From: Dyadobacter frigoris
GTDB lineage: Bacteria; Bacteroidota; Bacteroidia; Cytophagales; Spirosomataceae
Direction: 5' to 3'
Assembly: GCF_005280585.1 (NCBI RefSeq)
Contig: NZ_SZVO01000012.1
Location: 217,943 to 281,942 of the forward strand
Length of the DNA: 64,000 nucleotides
In this document: piece after piece, positions 1 to 8,635 of the stretch
Numbering within the stretch: position 1 is the stretch's first letter
Layout: the number at the start of each line of letters is the position of its first letter
Made by a program: the position numbers and the translations under genes
Notes under the pieces: generated by a model
What the model saw: the letters and a program-made list of their open reading frames with translations, nothing else
What the model was told of the DNA's origin: nothing
The model's database searches: none

Positions 1-592
1 TGAAGGCAGGTTCTGTTTTGCGTTCCAACTCGGTTTTCCGTTGAATTCCTCCATGCATGATCGCGTTACTTGCAAGCAAAGTGAACTTTGGTTTTATAAA
101 GAAATAAAACTGCATTTTCCTTTTTGTCCCGCTGGCGGACACCGTGCTGAACTGACTAAAAAAGCCATTAAAGTAAGGATTCATTTTTCCGATACGGATT
201 AATGGATAAATCGTAATGGAATTGGTCATGGTGCCTGCCGAGATTTGCGCTCCTGCAATAATTTCTGCAAACTGCTTAATCCCGGTCAGTTGCTTTTCTG
301 CTATGAAATTTGCGTTTAGCAGGGCTTTTGAATTACAGTGGTTTTGCCAGCCCATTGGCGTTTCGTCGTGGATGACATGGTGAATCCATACATGTGTCTG
401 TCGGGCAAATGATGCGGGGCCTCGTATACCGGCGACAAGTTCGGTCTGGAAATTGTATTTTTTGTCTTTGTTATAAGAGGAAAGTGAATGCGTAATGAAA
501 AGTGCGCCGGAGTAGGTAACTTTTGTGATCTTATGGCCAAAATTTATTTGGCAGCGTATAGAAAAGATCTTCCTATTATTAAAATCAGAATA
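1..592 (-). pseudogene. LpxR-family (DUF2219) outer-membrane lipid A deacylase remnant, cut by window edge
   Basis: Read leftward, the frame from 592 to the window edge stays open and gives a beta-barrel-like sequence with LpxR/DUF2219 hallmarks: ELVAGIRGPASFARQTH, then HDETPMGWQNH, then a conserved-looking stretch with AEIIAGAQISAGTM. LpxR proteins are outer-membrane enzymes that remove the 3'-acyloxyacyl group of lipid A. The N-terminal part, which should carry the first strands and the catalytic Asn/Asp region, is missing: an in-frame TGA lies just upstream (593-595), and no start codon occurs before residue about 100. The 3' end lies outside the window. I read it as a 5'-truncated, decayed gene; the family call rests on remembered motifs. 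Confidence 0.6.
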
Positions 593-674
593 TCAAAAAG
601 AAGAATGCAAAATGCAGCAGATTCAAATGAGAAGTTTTGGCTATTCTACCGGCTCCGATAATTCCGATTGTCAT
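585..674 (-). pseudogene. Possible N-terminal scrap of a Rossmann-fold oxidoreductase
   Basis: A 29-codon open frame starting at 674 reads MTIGIIGAGRIAKTSH and then degenerates into a hydrophobic tail before a stop. The first 13 residues match the beta-alpha-beta nucleotide-binding start (GxGxxA/G) of NADP-dependent F420-reductase-like proteins. It overlaps the broken 5' end of the LpxR remnant in another frame, so this spot may be a deletion joint between two dead genes. So short a match could be chance. Confidence 0.22.
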
Positions 675-850
675 GATGATTTCTTTTTGTTAGGAAAAAG
701 TCCCGTGGCATACCTTACATTAACTATACAAAAATAGAATTTAACATGTTGATATAAAATGTCTTGATGCAGGTTGGTGTTGTATATATGAATGGTTTTA
801 TACTCGTTTTATCAGCTGCCTTTGGTATCATTATACGTACAACATCTCAA

Positions 851-1516
851 TCAATCTGCAAGTTGCTTGTTATCTGTTCTTATCTTTTCATTCTTTTTTT
901 CAAAGTCCGATAGAAAAATTTTATCCCAGAAAACTGAACTTACACCATAACCTTTATGTGCATCTGCGTAATGATGCAGCATGTGATGATCTTTTAATTT
1001 TTTCCAGTATTTATTTTTAAAATTGGCATGATGAAAAGCATAATGCATCATATCGTAGCATAGATAACCAGTAATAAATGCCGAGAAAAATGCTGCCAGC
1101 TGAGCCGGATCAAGAAATAGAGAAAACAAAAGGTAAAAACCTGTCGAAAGCGGAATACTTACCGACGGTGGGAGAACAAGACGCCGGGCATCGCTGGGAT
1201 AATCATGATGGACACCATGAAAAATAAAATGAACCCGTTCCATCCACTTGACACCGGGCATTGGTTCGAGATGAAAAATGAATCGGTGCATGACATATTC
1301 GGTAAGCGACCAGATAAATAATCCGAGCAAATAGTAGCTCAAAAACGGAATTATCTGCATTTTTTCGATCCCAAAGGCCTGATACGTGAAGTAAATTATA
1401 ACAGGAATGAAAATGAAAAGTGGTACCGAAAAATGCACTTTGGACAGCGATTCCAGAAGATTGCTTTTGAACATTCTGACAGAATCTTTCGAATTGGAAA
1501 TATAGTTTCTGGCCAT
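851..1516 (-). CDS. Fatty acid 2-hydroxylase-type di-iron membrane protein
   Basis: The 221-residue protein has four hydrophobic segments (about 30-50, 55-75, 115-135, 140-165) and the histidine clusters of the fatty acid hydroxylase/sterol desaturase superfamily: H77-x4-H82, H96-x3-H100-xx-HH (103-104), H158-x3-HH (162-163) and HH-xx-HH (177-182). These bind two irons. The GVHHDYPSD stretch and the length resemble the FA2H/Scs7 branch, which 2-hydroxylates acyl chains of sphingolipids. Many Bacteroidota make sphingolipids, so hydroxylation of a membrane lipid acyl chain is a reasonable inference; a carotenoid or other substrate cannot be excluded. It stands alone, with a long untranslated gap upstream. 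Confidence 0.8.
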   Translation of the reverse strand: MARNYISNSKDSVRMFKSNLLESLSKVHFSVPLFIFIPVIIYFTYQAFGIEKMQIIPFLSYYLLGLFIWSLTEYVMHRFIFHLEPMPGVKWMERVHFIFHGVHHDYPSDARRLVLPPSVSIPLSTGFYLLFSLFLDPAQLAAFFSAFITGYLCYDMMHYAFHHANFKNKYWKKLKDHHMLHHYADAHKGYGVSSVFWDKIFLSDFEKKNEKIRTDNKQLAD

Positions 1517-2085
1517 CTCAGTTTGGTCTGTTAATCGATTTAATATTTATTTTTTTGCAAGCAGGGCAATAATTCACCGGCTTCCCATTTTTGGTATGAG
1601 GTTAATTCTCACGGCGATATTTATCAAAAAAATCGAGCCAAAGAATGTCAGGATTTTACAAAAAATAATGTTTCCGATCTTTTGAAATACTTTTCCTTTG
1701 TATAAATCAATATTCACAATAAGGTTACAGAATTTTGACCAGCTGAATTTCAGCTTTAAATTTTAGTCATCTGTGGACAGAATTCCCGGTTCTGAAATCG
1801 AGCAGTTCAAATCGTATTCTTTCGTGCTTATTTACATTAACAAATATCAGATTTGGATACACTTTTATAAATGGCTAATCGAGGGTTAAAGATGTACATA
1901 TACCAGTTATTTTGAGAGGTCAAAGTTTCCGGAAATACATGGGCTTCCATTTAACAAATGATAAAAAGCGATGACGGCAGAAATTAAATTTCAACCGATT
2001 TTAACATAGGTGAAATTTTTTGATACGGATTCTGTTGAGTTTTGCATCATCAGAAATTAATTAGCAGCATTTAAAAAACAGAATC
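1517..2085. other. Intergenic region without recognised gene
   Basis: A 569-bp AT-rich gap lies between the divergently transcribed hydroxylase and peroxiredoxin genes, and must hold both promoters. I find no exact TAnnTTTG box, no convincing open frame on either strand and no structured RNA. Confidence 0.5.
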
Positions 2086-2550
2086 ATGAAAAACAAAGCC
2101 CTTTTGACAGGAAATCTGCTCCCGGCATTTATTCTTAAAGACCAGGATGGGAATACTTTTTCCAGCGCAGATTATCTGGGTAAGAAAAAGATGGTTATTT
2201 ATTTTTATCCAAAAGATGAAAGTGCAGTTTGTACTAAGGAAGCCTGTGCCTTTCGGGATAGTTACGCGGATTATCAGGATGCTGGAGCTATGGTGATCGG
2301 AATAAATTCCGGCACGGTAGCAAGTCATAAAGCATTTCAGCAGCACCACCGTTTGCCATTTACTTTGCTAAGCGATCCGGACAATAAGTTGCTTAAAGCT
2401 TTTGGTATAAAAAATGTACTTTTCCTGACCGGTCGGGAGACCTTTGTAATTGATTTGAATGGGGAAATAGTATTTAAGTTTCGCGGTTTCTTAAACGGAA
2501 ACGCGCACTCCGAAAAAGTTCTCGGATTTTTGAATTCAAATCAAGATTAA
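2086..2550 (+). CDS. bcp: Peroxiredoxin of the Bcp/PrxQ type
   Basis: This 154-residue thioredoxin-fold peroxidase reduces H2O2 and organic hydroperoxides in the cytoplasm, recycled by thioredoxin. The signature YFYPKDESAVCTKEAC carries the peroxidatic Cys49 and the resolving Cys54 five residues on, the spacing typical of atypical 2-Cys PrxQ. The downstream FTLLSDPDNKLLKAFG is also typical. The length matches the family (about 150). It is monocistronic, with a long leader region upstream. Function is confident at family level; the physiological oxidant is unknown. Confidence 0.92.
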   Translation: MKNKALLTGNLLPAFILKDQDGNTFSSADYLGKKKMVIYFYPKDESAVCTKEACAFRDSYADYQDAGAMVIGINSGTVASHKAFQQHHRLPFTLLSDPDNKLLKAFGIKNVLFLTGRETFVIDLNGEIVFKFRGFLNGNAHSEKVLGFLNSNQD

Positions 2551-2654
2551 TAAGGCCTGTTGTTAATACAAAAAAATCTTAGCAATATCTAGCAGTAGAA
2601 AACATTCTACAAAGAAATATTATTATTTCTACCTGTTTTAAAGAATTGCTTACG

Positions 2655-2662
2655 TACTTTTG
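2655..2662 (+). promoter_or_regulatory. Candidate -7 box (TACTTTTG)
   Basis: TACTTTTG fits the Bacteroidota -7 consensus TAnnTTTG exactly. A clear -33 TTG at the right distance is not visible. Transcription would start near 2669 and run into the terminator at 2753-2787 without passing an open frame. Confidence 0.45.
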
Positions 2663-2668
2663 CGTCGT

Positions 2669-2787
2669 TCTAATATACATTATTGTATTTAAGCACTATT
2701 CCTTTATTCTTTCTTCTGGAAAAAGGAATACAAAACGTTGAGTGTAATGCATAACACCTACCTTGAAATCAAAGTAGGTGTTTTTTT
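2669..2787 (+). ncRNA. Candidate small RNA between bcp and the NmrA-like gene
   Basis: About 120 nt are bounded by a TAnnTTTG box and a strong intrinsic terminator and contain no reading frame. Inside, ATTCCTT and AAGGAAT can pair, extended outward by TTGTA/TACAA and CATTA/TAATG with asymmetric internal loops. That gives one long bulged hairpin before the terminator. The architecture (about 120 nt, long bulged rod) recalls 6S-type RNAs, but I cannot assign it to a family. The alternative is a long bcp 3' region with only a terminator. Confidence 0.35.
2753..2787 (+). terminator. Intrinsic terminator
   Basis: AACACCTAC (2753-2761) and GTAGGTGTT (2774-2782) form a perfect 9-bp stem with a 12-nt loop, followed by a seven-T run (2781-2787). 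It ends transcription coming from bcp or from the candidate small RNA, and faces the end of the convergent NmrA-like gene. Confidence 0.88.
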
Positions 2788-2811
2788 GTTCAAGGTGCTA
2801 TAAAATAAATG

Positions 2812-3699
2812 TCAGGCTGAAAACAGAGAAGCGTAATCATTTATAAAATTATCAAAACCCCGGGCCTCGTTTCCAGTGGCTTCCTTAACACCCGATTTTA
2901 CTTCAGCAGCTTCTCCAAGTTTGTAATGCGCATAATCTTCAACCAGTCCTTCCGCCTGCCATTCAGGAAAACCGACATGCAAAAGCGTTTGTTTCAAAGC
3001 TTTTGGCGTGATATTGATAAATTCAATTTTGCGGCCCACGGCTACTGAAAGTTTTTCGGCCATTTGATTATGTGTCAGTGATTCGGGGCCGGTAAGGTCA
3101 TATGTTTTACCTTCGTGCGCTGCGAATGACAATGCTTCTCCGGCAACTGCTGCAATATCGCGGGTATCAATCATGCTGATTTTGGCATCGCCGATGGCAC
3201 CAAAAAACTGATTTTGTTTGATAATGGTTTCCCGAAAACCCAAAAGTCCCTGCATAAATAAATTGGGTCGTAAAAACGTGTAGGTCATTCCGGATTCTTT
3301 GATCAGATTTTCGATAACGGCATGATATCTCAAAAAGCGGACAGTGGAATTTACATCCGCAGCCCACTGGGAAAGTTTTACGATGTGTTTTACACCGGCA
3401 CGGGCGGCTGCGTTTACAAAAGCAGTTTGCTGCTGCTCGGCTAGTTCAGAAGAATTGGTTAATAAAAATGCTTTTTCGATTCCTTTCAAGGCATTTTCGA
3501 GGGATACGGTATCGTTAAAATCTCCCAAAACAACTTCTGTGCCGGGAAAAGTTAGTGACTCAAGATCTTTGGCGTGATCCATCGAGCGGACCATAGCGCG
3601 GAAAGGAATCCCCTTTGAGGCTAAATATTTTGTGAGCTCTTTTCCGATATTTCCCGTGGCGCCGGTGATAAGAATACTGGCTGATTTTGACTGTGGCAT
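2812..3699 (-). CDS. NmrA-like NAD(P)-binding protein (atypical SDR)
   Basis: This 295-residue Rossmann protein begins SASILITGATGNIGKELT, the GxxGxxG dinucleotide-binding loop of atypical SDRs. RAMVRSMDHA follows the second strand (NADP-type arginine) and VVLGDFND the third. LRPNLFMQ and DTRDIAAVA are usual in the NmrA/QOR2 group. Such proteins are quinone reductases or redox-sensing regulators; the substrate here is unknown. It diverges from an AraC-type regulator, with about 180 bp between the two starts, so the regulator may control it. Confidence 0.82.
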   Translation of the reverse strand: MPQSKSASILITGATGNIGKELTKYLASKGIPFRAMVRSMDHAKDLESLTFPGTEVVLGDFNDTVSLENALKGIEKAFLLTNSSELAEQQQTAFVNAAARAGVKHIVKLSQWAADVNSTVRFLRYHAVIENLIKESGMTYTFLRPNLFMQGLLGFRETIIKQNQFFGAIGDAKISMIDTRDIAAVAGEALSFAAHEGKTYDLTGPESLTHNQMAEKLSVAVGRKIEFINITPKALKQTLLHVGFPEWQAEGLVEDYAHYKLGEAAEVKSGVKEATGNEARGFDNFINDYASLFSA

Positions 3700-3881
3700 G
3701 TTTTTAATGTTTATGTGATTAATAACTAATATGTCAAAAGTACAGCTGCGTTTGCCGGGGAAATTGTAAGAAAACGAAATCCGGTTAATCCGCGCGAACT
3801 GAAAACAAATAATTATATCTAACTTTCATTGTCATATTGTTTAAACAAATCCATACCCAAAGCAGTCGGAAATCGAAAAAG

Positions 3882-4730
3882 ATGGAACCAGCTGGAATTC
3901 ATATTGATGTAGATGCGCCACTGAATGAGGTGATTAAATATTTGTACTGTATCCAGACTCCGGTGGATTTTGAAACCACATACCAGCATTTATCACCGAA
4001 TCTGGAAATGATGCTCATCTTCAATTTTGGAAAGCCTGTTGGCTTTTCTTTTGCTGATAATACGTCTGCTGATCTGAAAATCAATAAAGTTGCAGTAATT
4101 GGGCCGTTGAGGAAAATGCTTACTTATGAATTGCAGCCGGAAACAAATCTGATCGTTGTTGTATTTAATCCGCAAGGTTTTTACAGATTAATGCAGCTTC
4201 CGATGGATGGAATGGGGGAGAGTGATCTTATTGATCCGGATGAATTATTACAAATAACAGGTTTTCTTGCTTTATGGAAACAGCTTGATAGTTTGCCTTC
4301 ATTAGAAGACAAAATCGTTTTGTTAAAGGAGTACGGACTCAATTTTATTCAGGATGCCGATCATGCTACTTCACCTTTGTTAAAGGGAATTGATTATTTT
4401 GAAAATCCGATGATTCAGCCTGTGCGGGCAATTGCAATGGATTCAGATCTTTCGGAACGAACGATTCAGTTGCGTTTTAAAAAATATCTTGGTTATTCTC
4501 CCAAAGAATTGCTCCGTTTTTTACGTTTCAAAAAGATAATAAGCAGCATTTTGAAGCTTGAAAATCAGGAAGTTGACTGGCACGGACTTGTTGAAGAATT
4601 TGGTTATCACGATCAAAGTCATTTAATTAAAGATTTTCACCATTACCTGGGCACTACGCCTCATAAGTTTGTAAGGGAAATCGTCGGAAAAGAGTTTTGT
4701 ATGAGCAGGGAAGGCAAATTTTATTCCTGA
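3882..4730 (+). CDS. AraC-family transcriptional regulator
   Basis: The start is placed at ATG 3882 (MEPAGIHIDV); an in-frame TTG at 3837 would add 15 poorly conserved residues. The first ~165 residues look like the DUF6597-type N-terminal domain of Bacteroidota AraC proteins. The C-terminal ~100 hold the two helix-turn-helices: SDLSERTIQLRFKKYLGYSP and the second repeat containing FGYHDQSHLIKDFHHYLGTTP. It probably regulates the divergent NmrA-like gene; the inducer is unknown. Confidence 0.85.
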   Translation: MEPAGIHIDVDAPLNEVIKYLYCIQTPVDFETTYQHLSPNLEMMLIFNFGKPVGFSFADNTSADLKINKVAVIGPLRKMLTYELQPETNLIVVVFNPQGFYRLMQLPMDGMGESDLIDPDELLQITGFLALWKQLDSLPSLEDKIVLLKEYGLNFIQDADHATSPLLKGIDYFENPMIQPVRAIAMDSDLSERTIQLRFKKYLGYSPKELLRFLRFKKIISSILKLENQEVDWHGLVEEFGYHDQSHLIKDFHHYLGTTPHKFVREIVGKEFCMSREGKFYS

Positions 4731-4805
4731 CAACGGTTTCTATAATTATGATAATACGGGAATATTAAGTTAACTAGCGCCTTTTCTCAGTTTAACTTAC
4801 CGATA

Positions 4806-5138
4806 ATGGCGAATTTCCAGGTCTTTAAAAGCAGCACAAAAAATCAGTATTATTATCTTTTAAAAGCAACCGGAAATTCCCAGTTAATTCTTTCCTGTGA
4901 AGGCTTTACTTCAAAACAAAATTGTCTGGATGCCATAAAATACATCCGCGAAAGAGCTGCGGACGATGAATTTTATGAAAGAACGAGCAGTTATCTGAAC
5001 TACATTTTCGTAGTAAAAGCAGCCGACGGAACGGTTATTGGTAAAGGGGAACATTACACGATCGAAAGTGCCAGGGAAAATAGTATCGAAATGATTAAAA
5101 GCGGATCAGAAAAAGCAGTTGTTCAGGATTTCTGCTAA
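4806..5138 (+). CDS. YegP-like DUF1508 protein
   Basis: This 110-residue protein is built of two DUF1508 repeats (about 1-50 and 55-110), each with the pattern F-x-F/Y-x-L-K/V-A-x-(N/D)G. The first runs FQVFKSSTKNQYYYLLKATG, the second includes IFVVKAADGTVIGKGEHYT. The family forms a small beta-rich fold of unknown function. It is monocistronic, 75 bp after the AraC gene. Confidence 0.85.
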   Translation: MANFQVFKSSTKNQYYYLLKATGNSQLILSCEGFTSKQNCLDAIKYIRERAADDEFYERTSSYLNYIFVVKAADGTVIGKGEHYTIESARENSIEMIKSGSEKAVVQDFC

Positions 5139-5178
5139 ATGAATATTCCGAAAGTTTGACGGTAATGATTAAACACCT

Positions 5179-5209
5179 ATACTTGTATAATCATTGACTA
5201 ATCAAGTAT
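5179..5209. promoter_or_regulatory. Inverted repeat, candidate MarR operator
   Basis: ATACTTG (5179-5185) and CAAGTAT (5203-5209) form a perfect 7-bp inverted repeat with a 17-nt spacer. It directly abuts the start codon of the MarR gene at 5210. The position suggests autoregulation; binding is inferred. Confidence 0.45.
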
Positions 5210-5641
5210 ATGTCAGCAATAAATGAGTCGCTTACTATTTTAATGAATCTTGCGAAAGTCCAGTCCATTGTTTCCCGGCGTTTTGACCGCCTGAATATGC
5301 ATGGAATTGGTTTTACGGATTTTATGATTTTGTATTTTTTAAACCAGTCGGCCGGACAAAGTATGCGTCGGATTGATCTTGCTGAAAAGGCGGGAATAAC
5401 TGCCTCGGGAATAACCAGGACACTTTTGCCATTGGAAAAAATTGGGCTGGTGGGCAGGGAGACAAATGGAAGAGATGCGAGGGTTAGTTATGTCATACTT
5501 ACGGAAGCCGGGAAACAGCTGTTTAACAATGCCAGCGGAACTGCCAATGCATTGGCAACGGAGATTATTTCCGCTGAAAATGCAGCAAATAATGGCATGT
5601 TATTTGAATTATTGACACAATTAGGTGGTAACATAAATTGA
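5210..5641 (+). CDS. MarR-family transcriptional regulator
   Basis: This 143-residue winged-helix protein has the recognition helix RIDLAEKAGITASGITRTLL (about 46-65) followed by LEKIGLVGRETNGRDARVSY, the MarR wing with its DxR motif. It probably represses its own operon through the inverted repeat overlapping its promoter, and is followed after 11 bp by a phosphotransferase gene. A pairing of MarR with an APH-like kinase could reflect drug or antibiotic detoxification, but the ligand is unknown. Confidence 0.88.
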   Translation: MSAINESLTILMNLAKVQSIVSRRFDRLNMHGIGFTDFMILYFLNQSAGQSMRRIDLAEKAGITASGITRTLLPLEKIGLVGRETNGRDARVSYVILTEAGKQLFNNASGTANALATEIISAENAANNGMLFELLTQLGGNIN

Positions 5642-5652
5642 AATAAAAGCCG

Positions 5653-6678
5653 ATGGAAACTTCATTTTTACCTTCAATAATGCCAGCTGAAAAGCTGAAA
5701 GCAGTAGAAAAAGCACTGTTGGATACCTTTGGTGATGTGAATCTTACCGACGTCACTTCGATAAAAGGCGGACTTTCAGGTTCGCTGGTTTACAAGATTG
5801 CAATGGATAGCCAGAGTTATATCTTAAAAATTGATATGGATGCAAGTCCTGTTTCGGGTGATAATACTTTTAATTGTTTGGAAACTGCTTCTCAGGCTGG
5901 TGTCGCTCCAAAAGTTTATTATTTGAATAAATCAGAGGGAATATCCGTTACCGCATTTATAAATAATGTGCCTTTGCGGGCTGTTTATAATTCGCCGGAT
6001 TTACTATTTACGGAGCTCGCAAAAACGATCAGGCTTATACATCAAATGCCTCTTTTTGAAAAAGAAAAAAACTTACTGGTCACAATTGATACACTGGTTA
6101 CGGAGTTCAGGAAATCGGGAATGCTGGCAGGGCCTATTCTGGATGAATGTTTTGACTATTTTGATGTGATCCGAAAACATTATCCCTGGCACGACAGCGA
6201 TAATGTTTCCAGTCACAATGATTTGAATCCGAGCAATATAACTTGCGATGGAGAAAGGATCTGGGTTATAGATTGGGATGTGGCGTCCCAAAGTGACCGT
6301 TATGTTGACCTTGCCACTACCGCTAATTTTTTCGTACATACGGACGAACAAGAAAGATATTTTCTGGAAAATTACTTTGAAGGTGTTTTGGATGAATATA
6401 AAACCGCCAGATTCTTTTTAATGCGGCAAACGTGCAGGATTGTTTATGCCATGCTAATGTTTAAACTGGCAGATAAATTGAAACCTGCGGGAGAAAACCA
6501 TGGTAACGATATGGAAGTACCTGATTTAAAGGAAATCGGTGAGCGAATGCGTGCTGGTACCATGCAGATTTCTTCTTATGAAGGTCAGATGATTTTTGGA
6601 AAAGCAATGATTAATGAATCCTTGAAAAATATGCGATTGCCACGTTTCAATTTGTCTATTGATATCATGAACCGGTGA
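5653..6678 (+). CDS. Aminoglycoside/choline-kinase-type phosphotransferase
   Basis: This 341-residue APH-fold kinase has ATP-binding lobe signals (GGLSGSLVYKI about 39-49, K59), the catalytic loop HNDLNPSN (H188-N195, catalytic D190) and metal-binding WVIDWD (D207). The sequence VPLRAVYNSP and the choline-kinase-like brackets suggest a small-molecule alcohol or amine substrate rather than a proven aminoglycoside. It is the second gene of the MarR operon. It converges with the SDR gene, leaving only 6 bp between stops. Confidence 0.82.
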   Translation: METSFLPSIMPAEKLKAVEKALLDTFGDVNLTDVTSIKGGLSGSLVYKIAMDSQSYILKIDMDASPVSGDNTFNCLETASQAGVAPKVYYLNKSEGISVTAFINNVPLRAVYNSPDLLFTELAKTIRLIHQMPLFEKEKNLLVTIDTLVTEFRKSGMLAGPILDECFDYFDVIRKHYPWHDSDNVSSHNDLNPSNITCDGERIWVIDWDVASQSDRYVDLATTANFFVHTDEQERYFLENYFEGVLDEYKTARFFLMRQTCRIVYAMLMFKLADKLKPAGENHGNDMEVPDLKEIGERMRAGTMQISSYEGQMIFGKAMINESLKNMRLPRFNLSIDIMNR

Positions 6679-6684
6679 ATTAAA

Positions 6685-7416
6685 TTATCGTGTTTGTCCA
6701 AGCGGTCTCAACACGATTTCGTTTACACTGATATTTCCGGGCTGGCTGATAGCATATATAACAGCGTTAGAAATGGCCTCTTCCTCCATTTTTGGCATAT
6801 TCTGTAAATTACTGAAAGCGGATTTTATCATCGGGCTGGTAATGTCGTGACCTAACTCTGACTTTGTAGCACCGGGAAAAACAGTGGTTACCTTTATCGT
6901 TCGGGCAACTTCTTCACGCAGGGTTTCCATTATTGCTTTTACTGCAAACTTGGTTCCGCTATACACGCCAATGCCGGGCGTGGTTTTGATCCCGCCAACA
7001 GAAGAAGTTGCCAGAATATGGCCCTGACCTCTTCGCAGCATGTGTGGTAAAACGGCATTGATTCCGTACAAAACGCCTTTAATATTTATATCAATCATTT
7101 GGTCCCATTCCTCTACATGCCCTTCTTCAAAAAAAGAAACCGGCATAATACCAGCATTATTCCAGAATACATCCACATCTCCGAATCTGTCAATTGTTTG
7201 CCTCACCAGATTGTCCAGATCAGAACGTTTGCTTACATCCGTTACCACATACATGGCATTTTCGCCCAGTTCTTCGGCCAAAAGTTTTAGCTGATCTTCT
7301 CTTCTGGCTGCCAGAACTACCTTTGCTCCAAGTTTTATCAGTTTGCGAGCTGTGGCTGCGCCTATACCACTGCTTGCTCCGGTAATGACGATTACTTTAT
7401 TTTCGATATTTTCCAT
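6685..7416 (-). CDS. Classical short-chain dehydrogenase/reductase
   Basis: The 243-residue protein has every classical SDR element: TGASSGIG cofactor loop (12-19), AARRE after the second strand (NADP preference), NNAG (86-89), and the catalytic S139, Y152 and K156 in YSGTK. The fold C-terminus is complete. It is close to NADP-dependent clavulanate-dehydrogenase-like/YdfG-like oxidoreductases. Substrate unknown. It stands alone and converges on the phosphotransferase gene. Confidence 0.88.
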   Translation of the reverse strand: MENIENKVIVITGASSGIGAATARKLIKLGAKVVLAARREDQLKLLAEELGENAMYVVTDVSKRSDLDNLVRQTIDRFGDVDVFWNNAGIMPVSFFEEGHVEEWDQMIDINIKGVLYGINAVLPHMLRRGQGHILATSSVGGIKTTPGIGVYSGTKFAVKAIMETLREEVARTIKVTTVFPGATKSELGHDITSPMIKSAFSNLQNMPKMEEEAISNAVIYAISQPGNISVNEIVLRPLGQTR

Positions 7417-8635
7417 TTCTTAATTTTGGTAAACCTGTAAATAGTATCTTTCAGATGCTGTTAATTTATTTATGATTTTCAGCAATACAAATTTAGATTT
7501 GGACTCAGGAATTTAAATTATGCCAATCAAATACATCGTTATGAATTGGCGACGAGCGTTTTCTTTTTCGTTTAAATTTAAAGTGGCAGTAAACTTTAAT
7601 GCTTTTTGATACCGCGAAAATTGTGAAGTTGATCATCACATCTCAAAGTCAATATTTTAACTATGTGGCCAACAGCAGAGCCACTCCAATTAATTTTGAC
7701 AAACACTTTTATTAGGTAGTTACCATACCAGAACGCTTGTCAAAATTGAAAAAAAGAACGTAACCAGTGATTGTTCGAACGAAACAATTATATTTTCAGT
7801 AACATTGGTCGCACCGACAGAGGGTATAATAAGTGCTGTGAAGACACAGGCTGTTTATTTTGCAGTAATTCCCAAATTTTCAGAAGATACAAAAGTGAAA
7901 TTTGAGGTTATTTATTAAATCTGAGAAATTCGCTTCTTAAATATCTATTGTATTTTGGCAATCACCTTCTGCAAAACATGATGACGGAACGACAGTAATC
8001 ATAACGACCGCAGTCTGCAACATCGCCGGTTCAGGGGTAAAATTCCCGATCAGAAGGTCCCTATTATGTGGAAAGTGGAAATATAAAAAAATCCAGTCGG
8101 AATCTGGACAGGAGTTGACTCCATCGAAATTACACGGATCAAAAGATTGAAATAAAACTGCTTCTATATTAACAGATCAAAAATATCTTAAAGTTTATAA
8201 TCAGATTCCATCTTGGAAATATTGTATTGCAGTTAACAAAAAGCCAGGGTTTTATACGGCTCATATTTTGCAGAAAAGCGGCAGATAATTGGTTGCTTCA
8301 AAACATCGAATTCTATTTTCACATTTAAATAGTTCAAGTGAACAATTTGGCTATTTCGGATTTTTGGCTTCTAAATTAGTCAAAAACCATAAATTATTTA
8401 TTTTATTTTTGGATTTGTTCAAGCTGATAACGTTCCCGGTTTCGTTTGCGTAGAAAAACCTTTATTTGTGTTTGGTATTATCTGAAAAGGTCATGTAATT
8501 AACTTTTGCCTTGGTCAGGTGTTTAAACGGGATTCGCGGAATAATTCAATTAATGTCATTTTGAATTGAAATAATTTTTGCTGAACTATATTAAATTGAC
8601 CAAAAGATAATTCAATCTCTAAATCGGGTTTTACG
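7417..8635. other. Gene-poor region with possible gene debris
   Basis: 1.2 kb hold no intact gene. On the plus strand, about 7774-7919 reads as a protein-like frame (SVTLVAPTEGIISAVKTQ ... KVKFEVIY, then stop) without a start. Another short stretch near 8085-8160 reads NPVGIWTGVDSIEITRIKRL. Several frame breaks separate them. This looks like a degraded gene of unknown family just upstream of the pectin cluster; I could not identify its origin. The promoter of the pectin cluster must lie near the right end. Confidence 0.4.
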
